From contig JBGSTG010000131.1 in NCBI GenBank assembly GCA_041736625.1, forward strand, positions 1 through 18,686: a stretch of 18,686 nucleotides of DNA, in the 5' to 3' direction. The notes below the pieces were generated by a model. The model searched no databases. It was not told the origin of the DNA and saw only the letters and a list, made by a program, of their open reading frames with translations. This document shows, piece after piece, positions 1 through 7,457 of this stretch. The stretch is from M3007 sp041736625 (lineage in GTDB: Bacteria > Bacteroidota > Bacteroidia > Chitinophagales > Saprospiraceae). The translations under genes and the position numbers were made by a program. Positions within the stretch are counted from its first letter, which is position 1. Each line of letters starts with the position of its first letter.

Positions 1-1
1 T

Positions 2-124
2 GAGGAGATACAAAGTTGGTCGCATGTGTACAACCACCTGCGGCCGCACGAAAACCTGGGGAACAGCACCCCGGAACAGTATGAGAACAAAAAAGAGGTT
101 CTCTATTATTCAGTGGCCTCGTGA
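2..124 (+). CDS. IS3-type (rve integrase core) transposase, C-terminal end, partial
   Basis: A frame open from the window edge encodes about 40 residues, including WSHVYNHLRPHENLGNSTPE. This matches the end of the rve integrase core in IS3-group transposases, where a Tyr-Asn-x-x-Arg-Pro-His segment is followed by Leu-Gly and a Thr-Pro-x-x-Tyr motif. The rest of the gene, including most of the DDE residues, lies to the left. The stop at 122-124 falls directly at the start of an oxidoreductase fragment, so the true terminus of the element may lie inside or just after this frame. I could not identify the terminal inverted repeat. IS481-type elements share this C-terminal signature, so the family call is approximate. 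Confidence 0.75.
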   Translation, partial: EEIQSWSHVYNHLRPHENLGNSTPEQYENKKEVLYYSVAS

Positions 125-366
125 TTGGGGGAGGCTACACAGTGGATATACTGAGAGCCTTTTTTAACAACCTGTTATCAAGCAGAAAATTCCAAATCGT
201 CATGGCAAACCCCACGCCTGACTACTACCGCCAACTCTGCGAATGGCTCACTCAAAAGGGTTTGGAAATACCCATAGCAAAAACATTTTCAATGGCGGAA
301 TTTAAGGATGCCTATCAATTTGCCCGCAAAGGCAGTGTGACAGGAAAAGTAGTTATTTCGATCTAA
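121..366 (+). pseudogene. C-terminal fragment of a zinc-type alcohol dehydrogenase / NADPH:quinone oxidoreductase
   Basis: About 81 residues are readable. The end, FARKGSVTGKVVISI, is the standard C-terminus of medium-chain dehydrogenases of the quinone-oxidoreductase type (a helix, then Gly-x-x-x-GKVV). The preceding part (FQIVMANPTPDYYRQLCEWL, then a segment ending in KTFSMAEF) matches the stretch between the Rossmann fold and that terminus. The GroES-like domain and nearly all of the nucleotide-binding fold are missing. The reading frame upstream belongs to a transposase in a different frame, so the gene was cut by an insertion or deletion next to the mobile element. A gtg and an atg codon near 121 could start translation, but the product would lack the catalytic core. 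I therefore call it a remnant. Confidence 0.7.
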
Positions 367-468
367 AAAAATTAAAGAGGTGCAACAATCAGTCAATTCA
401 GTAAAAATAACGCTTGGCGACAAACTGGGCGTTTTCTATATCTTTAAAAGCCAATCCGTAAGAAGTTA

Positions 469-476
469 TAATTTTG
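469..476 (+). promoter_or_regulatory. Possible Bacteroidota -7 promoter box (TAATTTTG)
   Basis: TAATTTTG fits the TAnnTTTG consensus and lies about 80 bases before the small membrane protein start at 555. No convincing TTG box lies 19-21 bases upstream. The region 367-554 otherwise contains no gene that I can support. Confidence 0.35.
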
Positions 477-554
477 CAGGGGAGTACCGAGAACAAAGCA
501 TGGTCGCACATGGCCCCGTTCACTCCAATGCAAAAAATCACCAAACAAAGCATT

Positions 555-827
555 ATGGAAAAAAAAGACCTCCACAATCTGACTGACGAAGAACTTCTAA
601 TCGAGAAAGACAAGCTAAAAAAATCCAAAGTCTTTCATGCAACCGCTATTGGTTTCCTTGCCGGGATACTCCTTTTCGGCGTTGTTTCCTGGAGTCTGTC
701 TTCAAAGAAGCATTTGGGACTCCTGATTCCCATGCTTATTCCCATCGTTTTCATTTACAGGATGCTTAAAAACCCAAAGAAGAACATGGCCCTGGAAGAG
801 GTCTTGAAAGAACGCGGCCTGAATTGA
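555..827 (+). CDS. Small two-helix membrane protein, function unknown
   Basis: The 90-residue product starts MEKKDLHNLTDEELLIEKDKL, a short charged amphipathic helix. Two hydrophobic segments follow at about residues 33-51 (ATAIGFLAGILLFGVVSWSL) and 57-72 (LGLLIPMLIPIVFIY), then a basic tail ending in a charged helix. This arrangement (cytoplasmic coiled start, two membrane passes, short tail) is common among small hypothetical proteins of Bacteroidota, but I do not recognise a named family with certainty. An upstream in-frame start at 474 would add 27 residues of low-complexity, non-hydrophobic sequence. I prefer the ATG at 555 because the charged helix begins there. The gene is convergent with the DinB-like gene, 31 bases away. 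Confidence 0.7.
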   Translation: MEKKDLHNLTDEELLIEKDKLKKSKVFHATAIGFLAGILLFGVVSWSLSSKKHLGLLIPMLIPIVFIYRMLKNPKKNMALEEVLKERGLN

Positions 828-851
828 AGGATTAAGGAAAAACAACCCTCC

Positions 852-872
852 GCGCCAACTACCCAAAGGCGC
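852..872 (-). terminator. Weak candidate terminator hairpin for the DinB-like gene
   Basis: An inverted repeat GCGCC/GGCGC with an 11-base loop overlaps the stop codon of the minus-strand gene. On the minus strand it is followed, after a short G-rich stretch, by GTTGTTTTT. The stem is only 5 bp and the T-run is offset. Confidence 0.25.
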
Positions 873-1392
873 CCAGGTGTTTCTGAGCGTGTTTGACCAG
901 CCACTCCAGCAAATTTCCGAGCGAATACTGTCCGACCCAGGCGTGTGCTTTGGGAACAGTGGTTTTATTCAAATCGACGGCGCGGGCGGCCAGCAAGAGT
1001 CTCTGCAACTTTTCCGCGCCAATGATGAAACTTTTCAGCGGGTCCGGTTCGATGGACTTTTGAAAAAAGTTGTACCGTTTGGCTGTTTTGAACGCCTTGG
1101 GTTGGGCCGGATCGACCCGGCGCAACGCGCGTTTGCCACGCGCAGTGTACCGGACGGGGCCGTTGGGCGTCCATTTGCGGGCCTTGCCCTTGTGGATGGC
1201 GCGTTCGATGGCCGGCAGGTAATCGGCCCAGAAAGCGTTCAGGTGCGCCAGGGATTCGGCGGTGTTCCAGCGTTCGGGCGCCGGACGGTGCTGCAGGTCA
1301 TGGCTTGTCCGTGGCGCCACATGCGCACGCGCATGCGTCAGCAAGCGCCGCAAATCGGCTTCCAGGCCGTCAATCAGTTCGTTTTGAGTCAT
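859..1392 (-). CDS. DinB-like (DinB_2) domain protein
   Basis: The 177-residue product has the look of the DinB/YfiT four-helix superfamily. Near the N-terminus, RPAPERWNTAESLAHL (residues 36-51) matches the typical 'P-x-x-W-x-x-x-E-x-x-x-H-L' segment with candidate metal ligand His50. At the C-terminus, LEWLVKHAQKHLG places His168 and His172 on one helix face, as expected for the other ligands. The family includes bacillithiol- and mycothiol-dependent thiol transferases and many uncharacterised members, so the reaction cannot be assigned. The ATG at 1390-1392 is preceded by a TATCTTTG box on the minus strand. The gene is divergent from rimO and shares its short promoter region. Confidence 0.8.
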   Translation of the reverse strand: MTQNELIDGLEADLRRLLTHARAHVAPRTSHDLQHRPAPERWNTAESLAHLNAFWADYLPAIERAIHKGKARKWTPNGPVRYTARGKRALRRVDPAQPKAFKTAKRYNFFQKSIEPDPLKSFIIGAEKLQRLLLAARAVDLNKTTVPKAHAWVGQYSLGNLLEWLVKHAQKHLGAFG

Positions 1393-1409
1393 TCGTCGTC
1401 GGTGGGGCG

Positions 1410-1417
1410 CAAAGATA
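1410..1417 (-). promoter_or_regulatory. -7 box (TATCTTTG) of the DinB-like gene
   Basis: On the minus strand the sequence reads TATCTTTG, an exact TAnnTTTG match, about 18 bases before the ATG at 1392. It implies a very short leader. No clear TTG box is seen at the expected distance. Confidence 0.6.
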
Positions 1418-1449
1418 GAACAACGCCGTCAAGCTGCGATGAAAGCGCT

Positions 1450-1457
1450 TATCTTTG
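1450..1457 (+). promoter_or_regulatory. -7 box (TATCTTTG) of rimO
   Basis: TATCTTTG followed by CACC is an exact Bacteroidota -7 box. It lies 18 bases before the rimO ATG at 1476 and overlaps an alternative upstream TTG start at 1455. That overlap argues for translation from 1476. Confidence 0.65.
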
Positions 1458-1475
1458 CACCCAATAAATTTTGGT

Positions 1476-2813
1476 ATGAAAACGAAATCCCTCCGCAAGG
1501 ACAAGGTGCAGGTCATCACGCTGGGGTGTTCCAAAAACCTGGTGGACAGCGAGAACATCATCACCCAGTTGCGGGGCAACCAGTTTGAGGTCACCCACGA
1601 GGCGGATGACAGCGACGCCAATGTGGTGATCGTGAACACGTGTGGCTTCATCGACGTGGCCAAGCAGGAAAGCATAGACACCATTGTCGAATACGCCGCG
1701 CTGAAAGGCGAGGGCGCGATCGAAAAGTTGTACGTGACGGGTTGCCTCTCCCAGCGCTACCGCGACGAACTGCAACTCGAAATACCCGAGGTCGACGCCT
1801 GGTTCGGCACCCTGGAGCTGCCTGCCCTGCTCCAGCGCATGGACGCCGATTACAAACACGAACTCCTGGGCGAAAGGGCCATCACTACCCTGCCCCATTA
1901 CGCCTACCTGAAAATTGCAGAAGGCTGCAACCGCACCTGCTCGTTTTGTGCCATCCCGCTCATGCGCGGCGGACACATCAGCCGCCCGGTGGAAGAGCTG
2001 GTGACCGAGGCGCGCAACCTGGCGCGGCGGGGCGTCAAAGAACTCCTGCTGATCGCCCAGGAACTCACATATTACGGTCTCGATCTGTACAAAAAACGCG
2101 AACTGCCGCGGTTGCTGCACGCGCTGGCCGACGTGGAGGGCATCGAATGGATCCGCCTGCACTACGCCTACCCGAGCAAGTTCCCGCTCGAAGTGCTGGA
2201 TGTGATGCGGGAGCGGCCGCAAATCTGCAACTACCTGGACATGCCCCTCCAGCACCACAGCGACCCCGTGCTCAAGCGCATGCGCCGGCAGATCACCTCC
2301 GCCGAAACGCTGGATTTGCTCGGCGCCATCCGTGAGAAGGTACCCGGCATCGCCCTGCGCACCACCTTTTTGGTCGGATTCCCCGGGGAAACCGATGCCG
2401 ACTTCCAATGCCTGCTCGATTTTGTGCAACAGCAGCGCTTCGAGCGCGTAGGCGTGTTCCAGTATTCCCACGAGGAAAACACGTCCGCGCATACGCTGAC
2501 CGACGACGTGCCCCCCGAGGCCAAAGCGGCCCGCGCCCAACAACTCATGGACGTGCAGCAGGAGATTTCGCTCGAGAAAAACCAGGAAAAGGTCGGCCAA
2601 ACCTTTAAAACGCTCTTCGACCGTGTGGAGGGTGGCTTTTTTGTCGGGCGCACCGAATTCGACTCCCCGGAGGTGGACAACGAAGTGCTGGTGCCCACCC
2701 GCAACCAGTTCGTCCGCCTGGGCGATTTTGCGCCGGTGCGGATCACTGAGGCCGAAGCGTTTGACCTGTTTGGGGAGGTGGCCTCAGGCCCAGATCAAAG
2801 GCTGCCCGAATAA
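1476..2813 (+). CDS. rimO: Ribosomal protein uS12 methylthiotransferase RimO
   Basis: This radical-SAM enzyme adds a methylthio group to a conserved aspartate of ribosomal protein S12, using two iron-sulfur clusters. The 445-residue product has the N-terminal UPF0004 domain opening with VQVITLGCSKNLVDSEN, the signature that separates RimO from MiaB. Cys18, Cys56 and Cys90 are the auxiliary-cluster ligands. The radical-SAM motif CNRTCSFC gives Cys151, Cys155 and Cys158. A C-terminal TRAM-like beta domain (about residues 375-440) completes the family layout at normal length. The ATG at 1476 is chosen because the -7 promoter box overlaps the further-upstream TTG. The bestrophin gene follows 52 bases downstream on the same strand. 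Confidence 0.96.
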   Translation: MKTKSLRKDKVQVITLGCSKNLVDSENIITQLRGNQFEVTHEADDSDANVVIVNTCGFIDVAKQESIDTIVEYAALKGEGAIEKLYVTGCLSQRYRDELQLEIPEVDAWFGTLELPALLQRMDADYKHELLGERAITTLPHYAYLKIAEGCNRTCSFCAIPLMRGGHISRPVEELVTEARNLARRGVKELLLIAQELTYYGLDLYKKRELPRLLHALADVEGIEWIRLHYAYPSKFPLEVLDVMRERPQICNYLDMPLQHHSDPVLKRMRRQITSAETLDLLGAIREKVPGIALRTTFLVGFPGETDADFQCLLDFVQQQRFERVGVFQYSHEENTSAHTLTDDVPPEAKAARAQQLMDVQQEISLEKNQEKVGQTFKTLFDRVEGGFFVGRTEFDSPEVDNEVLVPTRNQFVRLGDFAPVRITEAEAFDLFGEVASGPDQRLPE

Positions 2814-2865
2814 CACAAAATGGCCGCTATTGGCCTCCTGAAAACGCATTAATTCCATTCTGCAT

Positions 2866-3852
2866 ATGCATTCCGGCAGTTATTACCGACTCGCGGAGTC
2901 TTTGTACTGGTCCAGACGAGACTTTTACCTGCTCGTGCTGATCGGTTTTATTCCTACAGCACTGTTTGCATTGCTGGACTGGCACTGGCTTGCGGTGCCC
3001 TGGCTTCCGGTGACCCTGATCGGCACAGCGGCGGCCTTTTTGGTGGGCTTCCGGAATACGCAAACCTACAACCGGTTGTGGGAGGCCCGCCAGATATGGG
3101 GCGCCATTGTGAACACCAGCCGGTCGTGGGGCATGTTGGTTAAAGACTGTGTTCGGAACAACCCAGGCGCCCAACAGGAACTCCTTTACCGTCACTTTGC
3201 CTGGCTTACGGCGCTGCGTCACCAGTTGCGGGAGTCGCGGCCTTGGGAAAACATGGACCGGCCCCGCAACCGGGAATTTCGCAAGGGATTTGTGGTTCCG
3301 GAGTATCAATCCACGCTGGCGGAGGACTTGAAGCCGTATCTCTCACCGGAGGAATACGGTTATATTCTGTCGAAAAAGAACAGGGCAACCCAACTCGTGG
3401 CGCGCCAATCCGACCAGCTGCGTCGGCTGAAGCAGGCGGGTCAGCTGGATGCGCTGGACTTTGTGGAAATGGAGCGTTTGCTCATTGACCTGTATGAGCA
3501 ACAGGGCAAATGCGAGCGCATCAAGAATTTTCCGTATCCGCGTCAGTTCGCCAGTGTAAACCTGTATTTTGTGTGGTTGCTGGCGTTGCTCCTTCCGTTC
3601 GGCATGTTGAATGAGTTCAGTAAACTGGGCGAACATATGGTCTGGCTCACCGTTCCATTCTCCGTCATCGTCGGCTGGGTGTTCACCATGCTGGAAAGCA
3701 TCGGCGTGGCCACCGAAAACCCTTTTGAGGGGAGCCCGAACGACGTCCCCATTTCGGCCCTGAGCCGCACCATTGAGATTGATCTGCGGGATATGATGGA
3801 TGAGCAGGATCTGCCGTCGCCCCTGGTATCGGTGAACAAAATTCTGATGTAA
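2866..3852 (+). CDS. Bestrophin-family (YneE-like) anion channel
   Basis: The 328-residue product matches the prokaryotic bestrophin family of membrane channels. After the N-terminal YYRLAESLYWSRRDF, two membrane helices span roughly residues 20-38 and 43-62. They are followed by the family hallmark GFRNTQTYNRLWEARQIWG (61-79) and IVNTSRSWG. A long cytoplasmic helical region follows, then two more membrane helices (about 226-270). The segment ENPFEGSPNDVPISALSRTI near the end matches the conserved ENPF-x-x-x-x-NDVP element. Bacterial homologues studied so far form pentameric ion channels, some cation-selective, so the ion carried here is not known. It may be co-transcribed with rimO. It converges with the DUF481 gene, only 8 bases away and with no terminator visible between them. 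Confidence 0.92.
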   Translation: MHSGSYYRLAESLYWSRRDFYLLVLIGFIPTALFALLDWHWLAVPWLPVTLIGTAAAFLVGFRNTQTYNRLWEARQIWGAIVNTSRSWGMLVKDCVRNNPGAQQELLYRHFAWLTALRHQLRESRPWENMDRPRNREFRKGFVVPEYQSTLAEDLKPYLSPEEYGYILSKKNRATQLVARQSDQLRRLKQAGQLDALDFVEMERLLIDLYEQQGKCERIKNFPYPRQFASVNLYFVWLLALLLPFGMLNEFSKLGEHMVWLTVPFSVIVGWVFTMLESIGVATENPFEGSPNDVPISALSRTIEIDLRDMMDEQDLPSPLVSVNKILM

Positions 3853-3860
3853 GTGGGGCA

Positions 3861-4874
3861 CTAAAATTTCCAGCCGATGTTGGTGTAGAACACATAGTCG
3901 GTTTCGTTGCCGGAAATGGCGGGCTTGTTGTCGTAGTTGATGGTAGTACCTATTTTGAGGTACAGGTCCTTTACCAGGTCGTATTTGAAATCGAACTTGA
4001 AATCCACGCGGATACGTCCGGCGGTGGTAAGGCTGGGGTAAACGATCAGGTAGGAGTACAGGTCCAGGTCACCGACATCGAAAATATTTACCTCAACGGC
4101 GCCAAATGCCTCAAGGCTGTTTTTTCCCTCCGTTTCGTTGCTGTATTGTTCGTTGCTAAACGACAGTCCCGCGCCGGCATCCCAATAGGCCCTGTTGGTA
4201 TGACTGAGAAACTTACCCACGCCGGCACTGCCGCTGGTCCGCAAGTCAAGTGCCTGTTCGGTATTGGAAAGAAAGGTGACTGCGAAACTGGAAAACCAGT
4301 CTTCCGGCAAATAAAATTTGTGGTTCACCCCTCCTTCATTCCGACGGACGTCCTCCACCTCGGCTTGTGAGGAGCTGTTGTTATTGATGTAGAACTTGAT
4401 GTCCCATTTATTGGCTTGGTAATACAGGTTGCTCCTGACACTGAACTGCAACACCGAGTTGGCCTTTGCATAATTCAGGCCCATGTCCACATCAAAGTCG
4501 ATGCGGTGCCAAAAGGTTGATTTCACGCCTTTCAGGTAAACCAGGTCAGCGATGGCGTAATGGTAAGTAGCGCCAAAGATGGATTCCACGTACACGGAGT
4601 CCGGCACAGGGGAATACATGGTGCCGTTTATTCGCAGGCCGTCTGAAAAGGTGAGAAGGAAATAGTTGGGAGATCGGATCTTGAGCATCTTGTCCCATTC
4701 CACCTGGAAATCTTTGCTGGAATAACTGGTTTCTATGTTCAGGACACCCTTATCCAACGACTTGATCTCTCCGGCCATGACATCCTTGTTTTTGAAAACC
4801 AGGGTGTCGGTATAGGGTTGCGTCAGCCCTACACCGGGGAAACACAAGAGCCAGATCAGCCATCGGAAAGCCAT
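3861..4874 (-). CDS. DUF481 outer-membrane protein
   Basis: The 337-residue product starts with a signal peptide (MAFRWLIWLLCFPGVGLTQ). An N-terminal beta-rich domain of about 100 residues follows (DTLVFKNKDVMAGEIKSLDK, with VEWDKMLKIRS), resembling the domain found before DUF481 barrels in Bacteroidota. The rest is alternating amphipathic strands ending in aromatic YVFYTNIGWKF, a typical C-terminal outer-membrane beta signal. A TTG codon at 4883 would extend it by three residues, but the ATG at 4874, five bases after the stop of the DUF502 gene, is the better start. It is the last gene of a five-gene minus-strand run. The cargo or function of DUF481 proteins is not established. Confidence 0.85.
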   Translation of the reverse strand: MAFRWLIWLLCFPGVGLTQPYTDTLVFKNKDVMAGEIKSLDKGVLNIETSYSSKDFQVEWDKMLKIRSPNYFLLTFSDGLRINGTMYSPVPDSVYVESIFGATYHYAIADLVYLKGVKSTFWHRIDFDVDMGLNYAKANSVLQFSVRSNLYYQANKWDIKFYINNNSSSQAEVEDVRRNEGGVNHKFYLPEDWFSSFAVTFLSNTEQALDLRTSGSAGVGKFLSHTNRAYWDAGAGLSFSNEQYSNETEGKNSLEAFGAVEVNIFDVGDLDLYSYLIVYPSLTTAGRIRVDFKFDFKYDLVKDLYLKIGTTINYDNKPAISGNETDYVFYTNIGWKF

Positions 4875-4879
4875 ATTGT

Positions 4880-5467
4880 TCAAGGGGCAGTCTTGTCCAT
4901 GTACGCAAGGGCCCCTTTTCCGTAAACCTTCAGGGACTTGGTCAATTTGGTGCTGGGCACGGGTATCTTTTTTACGCGGTTGGCCGACACGATGATCACT
5001 TCTCCGGAATCGTGTTTAGGCGCATCCGGGCAAAAAAGGGTGCAATGCCGGTCATTTTCTTCCACCAGAAACGCCGGTTTCCAGGTTTCGCCGTCTGAAA
5101 ACAACACAGGCAACAGTGCTTCATGCGCGTGTACACCCAGCGTGTCCGACACCAGCGTTTTGATCAGGGCGTATCCGGGAACGTTCACCAGCACCTGGTC
5201 CTCCAGGACGGCGACCCATTGTTGTACCCGGGGCGACAGAAACAGCAAGCCGGCAACAAAACTGATGCCGAGCAGCGACAGCAGTACCACCAGCCTGCTC
5301 CCGTCGAAGCCCAGGAGTATGTCGGGCAGCAAGGGGTCGAGCGGTGCAATCAGTTTATGCGTTATCTGGCCGGCTTTTTCCAGAAGGATGAGCAACAGGG
5401 CTACAGGAAGCAGGAAAAGGATGCCGCCGGCAAAGGTGGTCCGAATAAAAGAGACGAAAGGGTTCAT
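4880..5467 (-). CDS. DUF502 family inner-membrane protein
   Basis: The 195-residue product fits DUF502. Its start, MNPFVSFIRTTFAGGILFLLP, matches the family's short N-terminal helix leading into transmembrane helix 1 (about residues 13-30). A second helix covers about 59-78 (LVVLLSLLGISFVAGLLFL). A soluble domain then holds the conserved VPGYALIKTL element, and a C-terminal beta-rich part ends the protein. Members are integral membrane proteins of unknown role, often near envelope genes. Here it lies 17 bases after a beta-barrel gene and 5 bases before a DUF481 gene, so it likely belongs to the same transcript. This suggests, without proving it, a shared envelope function. Confidence 0.88.
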   Translation of the reverse strand: MNPFVSFIRTTFAGGILFLLPVALLLILLEKAGQITHKLIAPLDPLLPDILLGFDGSRLVVLLSLLGISFVAGLLFLSPRVQQWVAVLEDQVLVNVPGYALIKTLVSDTLGVHAHEALLPVLFSDGETWKPAFLVEENDRHCTLFCPDAPKHDSGEVIIVSANRVKKIPVPSTKLTKSLKVYGKGALAYMDKTAP

Positions 5468-5484
5468 TGCTTAGCGGCTTTAGG

Positions 5485-6234
5485 TTAATCCGGAGTGGCG
5501 CCCTCGGCGTTCTTCGCCAGCTTTTTTTTCCGTCCGATCGGGATGCCGGAGGTGATTTGCCACATACGAAACTGTTGGTTTCCCGTGTCTTCGGTGAGCA
5601 CATCGGTGAGTCCCCAGTAATAGCGAAATCCGAGAAACATGCCGGTGCCTTTTCCCAGCTGATAGGAGGCGCCCAGGGCAACACCCGACTCAAAAGTAGC
5701 CGTTTCTTTTTTAATATCGCGCTCCAGTGTAAGGTCGCCGGAAGGCGACTCCGCCTCGAACACATCAATGGCTTTTGTTCGCAGATAGAGTTCGGGGCCT
5801 GCCTCTATCCGGATATAGTCCCACACCCGGTATTGGGCCAGCGCCGTCATGCCGGTGAGCTGAATTTTCCTTTCCACCGATCCGGCGGCAAACTGGGCGT
5901 CCAGGGCCGGGTCCTCCAGCGGATATGGCGCCAACCCCTTGGTGCCGAAAAAAAACGGCGGAACCAGCTCCGACGTGAAGTTGATCCGGTCGTTCAGCTT
6001 GTAGTTGAACCACAGCGCAGCTTTGACGCCGCCCAGGTTCTCGGCGCCCTCCAGGTTGGTCAGCCGGGACTGGGTGTAGTTCAGGTGCAAACCGAACATC
6101 AACTCCTCTGAATTGAGCGCGTCGCCAAACAGCAGGCTGATAATGACCTGTGCACGCGCTGACGATATCGGCGCGGCACAGATCAGTATGAGTATCCAAA
6201 TTCGGTTGGTCGCAATCGGATTACACCAGGTCAT
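5485..6234 (-). CDS. Outer-membrane beta-barrel protein
   Basis: With the ATG at 6234 the product is 249 residues with a signal peptide ending near ISSARAQ. The mature part shows repeated amphipathic strands (LMFGLHLNYTQS, KAALWFNYKLND, GMTALAQYRVWDYIRIEAG, MFLGFRYYWGLTD) and strong Tyr/Phe content at strand ends. This is typical of the small barrels Bacteroidota annotators group as PorT-like or OMP_b-brl. The frame is open up to 6276, but that longer start overlaps the preceding lipoprotein gene and adds residues before the hydrophobic segment. It sits 25 bases after the lipoprotein and 17 bases before the DUF502 gene. The ligand or function is unknown. Confidence 0.75.
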   Translation of the reverse strand: MTWCNPIATNRIWILILICAAPISSARAQVIISLLFGDALNSEELMFGLHLNYTQSRLTNLEGAENLGGVKAALWFNYKLNDRINFTSELVPPFFFGTKGLAPYPLEDPALDAQFAAGSVERKIQLTGMTALAQYRVWDYIRIEAGPELYLRTKAIDVFEAESPSGDLTLERDIKKETATFESGVALGASYQLGKGTGMFLGFRYYWGLTDVLTEDTGNQQFRMWQITSGIPIGRKKKLAKNAEGATPD

Positions 6235-6259
6235 ATATAAAAAATTGCGAAAAGGAATA

Positions 6260-6907
6260 TTACTTACCGGTAACAAAATCCTTTTTCAGTTGCGCGAACA
6301 ACGTCATGGTGTAATCGCGGCTGAAACTGGAGAGGCTGCTGGGGTTGTAGGCCTCGGACTGCACCGACCACACCAATGCTTCGTTGGACATGTCGTACAG
6401 GTTGCTTTCGATGAAGTACGTCTGTTCGTTCACGTAATAGCCCGGATCGTACATGTACGCGCCGTGGTAGCCGTAGTATCCGCCAAAAGAGCCGTAATAC
6501 CCGTAGGAATAAGGCGCGTAGGTGGTTCCGGGCACGTAGCGGGTTTCCGATTTGGAATCTACCAGGGTAGCGGTGAAGATGGCGTCGCAGCCATTGGCCT
6601 TGATCCGCTGCATCACCTCATCCTTTCCAGGCTTGCTGGCCAGGAATCCGGGGTTCAGGACATCGATGCTTCGGATGGTTTCTACGCCCTCTTTGGTAGC
6701 GGCATTCTGCAGGTCGGTTTCGATGGTCTGCCGGGCGCCCATGTTGCTGGTGATGGCGAAGATGAAAACCTTTTTGAATTTCTTCTTCCCTACCAGTTCA
6801 GGGTTTGCCCAGCTGCCGGTGATGGAAACGGAGGGGCCGCAGGATGCAATGAGCAAAATGCCCAGCAGGCCCAGGAGGCCTGCCAGGTTTTTCCAGTTAT
6901 GGATCAT
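6260..6907 (-). CDS. Tyr/Gly-rich lipoprotein, function unknown
   Basis: The 215-residue product carries a lipoprotein signal: a hydrophobic stretch (LLGLLGILLIASC) with a good lipobox (Ile-Ala-Ser-Cys23). A compact alpha/beta part follows: KKVFIFAITSN is a likely strand, and GARQTIETDLQNAATKEG is a helix. After that comes a striking low-complexity stretch at roughly residues 130-157 made of Tyr, Gly, Ser and His (for example YGYYGSFGGYYGYHGAY). A final part (IESNLYDMSNEALVWSVQSE) resembles lipoproteins that report 'resistance/activation' domains in other Bacteroidota, but I cannot name the family. It begins 18 bases after the upstream secreted-protein gene and 25 bases before the barrel gene, consistent with one envelope operon. 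Confidence 0.75.
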   Translation of the reverse strand: MIHNWKNLAGLLGLLGILLIASCGPSVSITGSWANPELVGKKKFKKVFIFAITSNMGARQTIETDLQNAATKEGVETIRSIDVLNPGFLASKPGKDEVMQRIKANGCDAIFTATLVDSKSETRYVPGTTYAPYSYGYYGSFGGYYGYHGAYMYDPGYYVNEQTYFIESNLYDMSNEALVWSVQSEAYNPSSLSSFSRDYTMTLFAQLKKDFVTGK

Positions 6908-6925
6908 GTATGGGTTGATTTAAAA

Positions 6926-7393
6926 TCAGTTCATGTTGGCGAACGGAATGGCCTCGGCCAGTTCCGCGTCCACAAGTGCGCGCAGTTTAGACTCAAACTG
7001 CATGAGGGTGAGCAGGTTTTGCGGCGACAGGTACTTGCCCAGTTTCTTGCTGTACTTCTGCATGATCTTGGTGCGATCGGCCTGGTTGGACAGCATGTCG
7101 TTCAGCAGCGATTTGGCAAAGTCAGGCGTAATGTTGTTCGTGCGGTTCAGGTATTGGTCGATGAGCTTGAAGCGCTGCTCGCCGTTCGCAAGCAATTCGT
7201 CCTGAAACGAGCCGTACAGTTTGCCGAACTCAGAGTTGGGGTCGAATTTCACGCCCAGCAGCTGAGACAGAAACTCCGTCTTGCCGCCTTTGATCTGATT
7301 GAGCAGGGCATCGTTGTAGCTGGCCGGTTTTTTCTGGGCAAAAAGCGACAGAGAAAGCAGCAGTGCTGAGAAAATGAGGGTTGTGCGAATCAT
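6926..7393 (-). CDS. Secreted helical protein, function unknown
   Basis: The 155-residue product has a clear signal peptide, MIRTTLIFSALLLSLSLFAQ, cut before KKPASYND. The mature protein is predicted all-helical, with charged and polar heptad-like segments (LLANGEQRFKLIDQYLNR, MLSNQADRTKIMQKYSKKL, LSPQNLLTLMQFESKLRALVDAELAE). The last segment recalls the 'LTPEQ' helix of periplasmic Spy/CpxP chaperones, but the resemblance is loose. It is the first gene of the five-gene minus-strand run ending at 3861. I found no strong promoter in the 64-base gap to the next upstream gene, so the transcript may begin further up. Confidence 0.65.
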   Translation of the reverse strand: MIRTTLIFSALLLSLSLFAQKKPASYNDALLNQIKGGKTEFLSQLLGVKFDPNSEFGKLYGSFQDELLANGEQRFKLIDQYLNRTNNITPDFAKSLLNDMLSNQADRTKIMQKYSKKLGKYLSPQNLLTLMQFESKLRALVDAELAEAIPFANMN

Positions 7394-7457
7394 TGTAGAA
7401 AAAGTTTGGGTGATGTAGGTAAATTTGGAAATAAATGCATGTTTGTTAGGAACTGGC

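Noticed and set aside
380..586. 68-codon plus-strand open frame
   Set aside because: It has no start context and no domain, its composition looks non-coding, and it overlaps the start of the membrane-protein gene in another frame.
1449..2600. 383-codon minus-strand open frame
   Set aside because: It is antisense to rimO, which carries unambiguous radical-SAM motifs.
6113..7369. 418-codon plus-strand open frame
   Set aside because: It lies antisense to a lipoprotein, a barrel and a secreted protein that have clear signal peptides. Its own composition lacks any recognisable domain, so it is a shadow frame.
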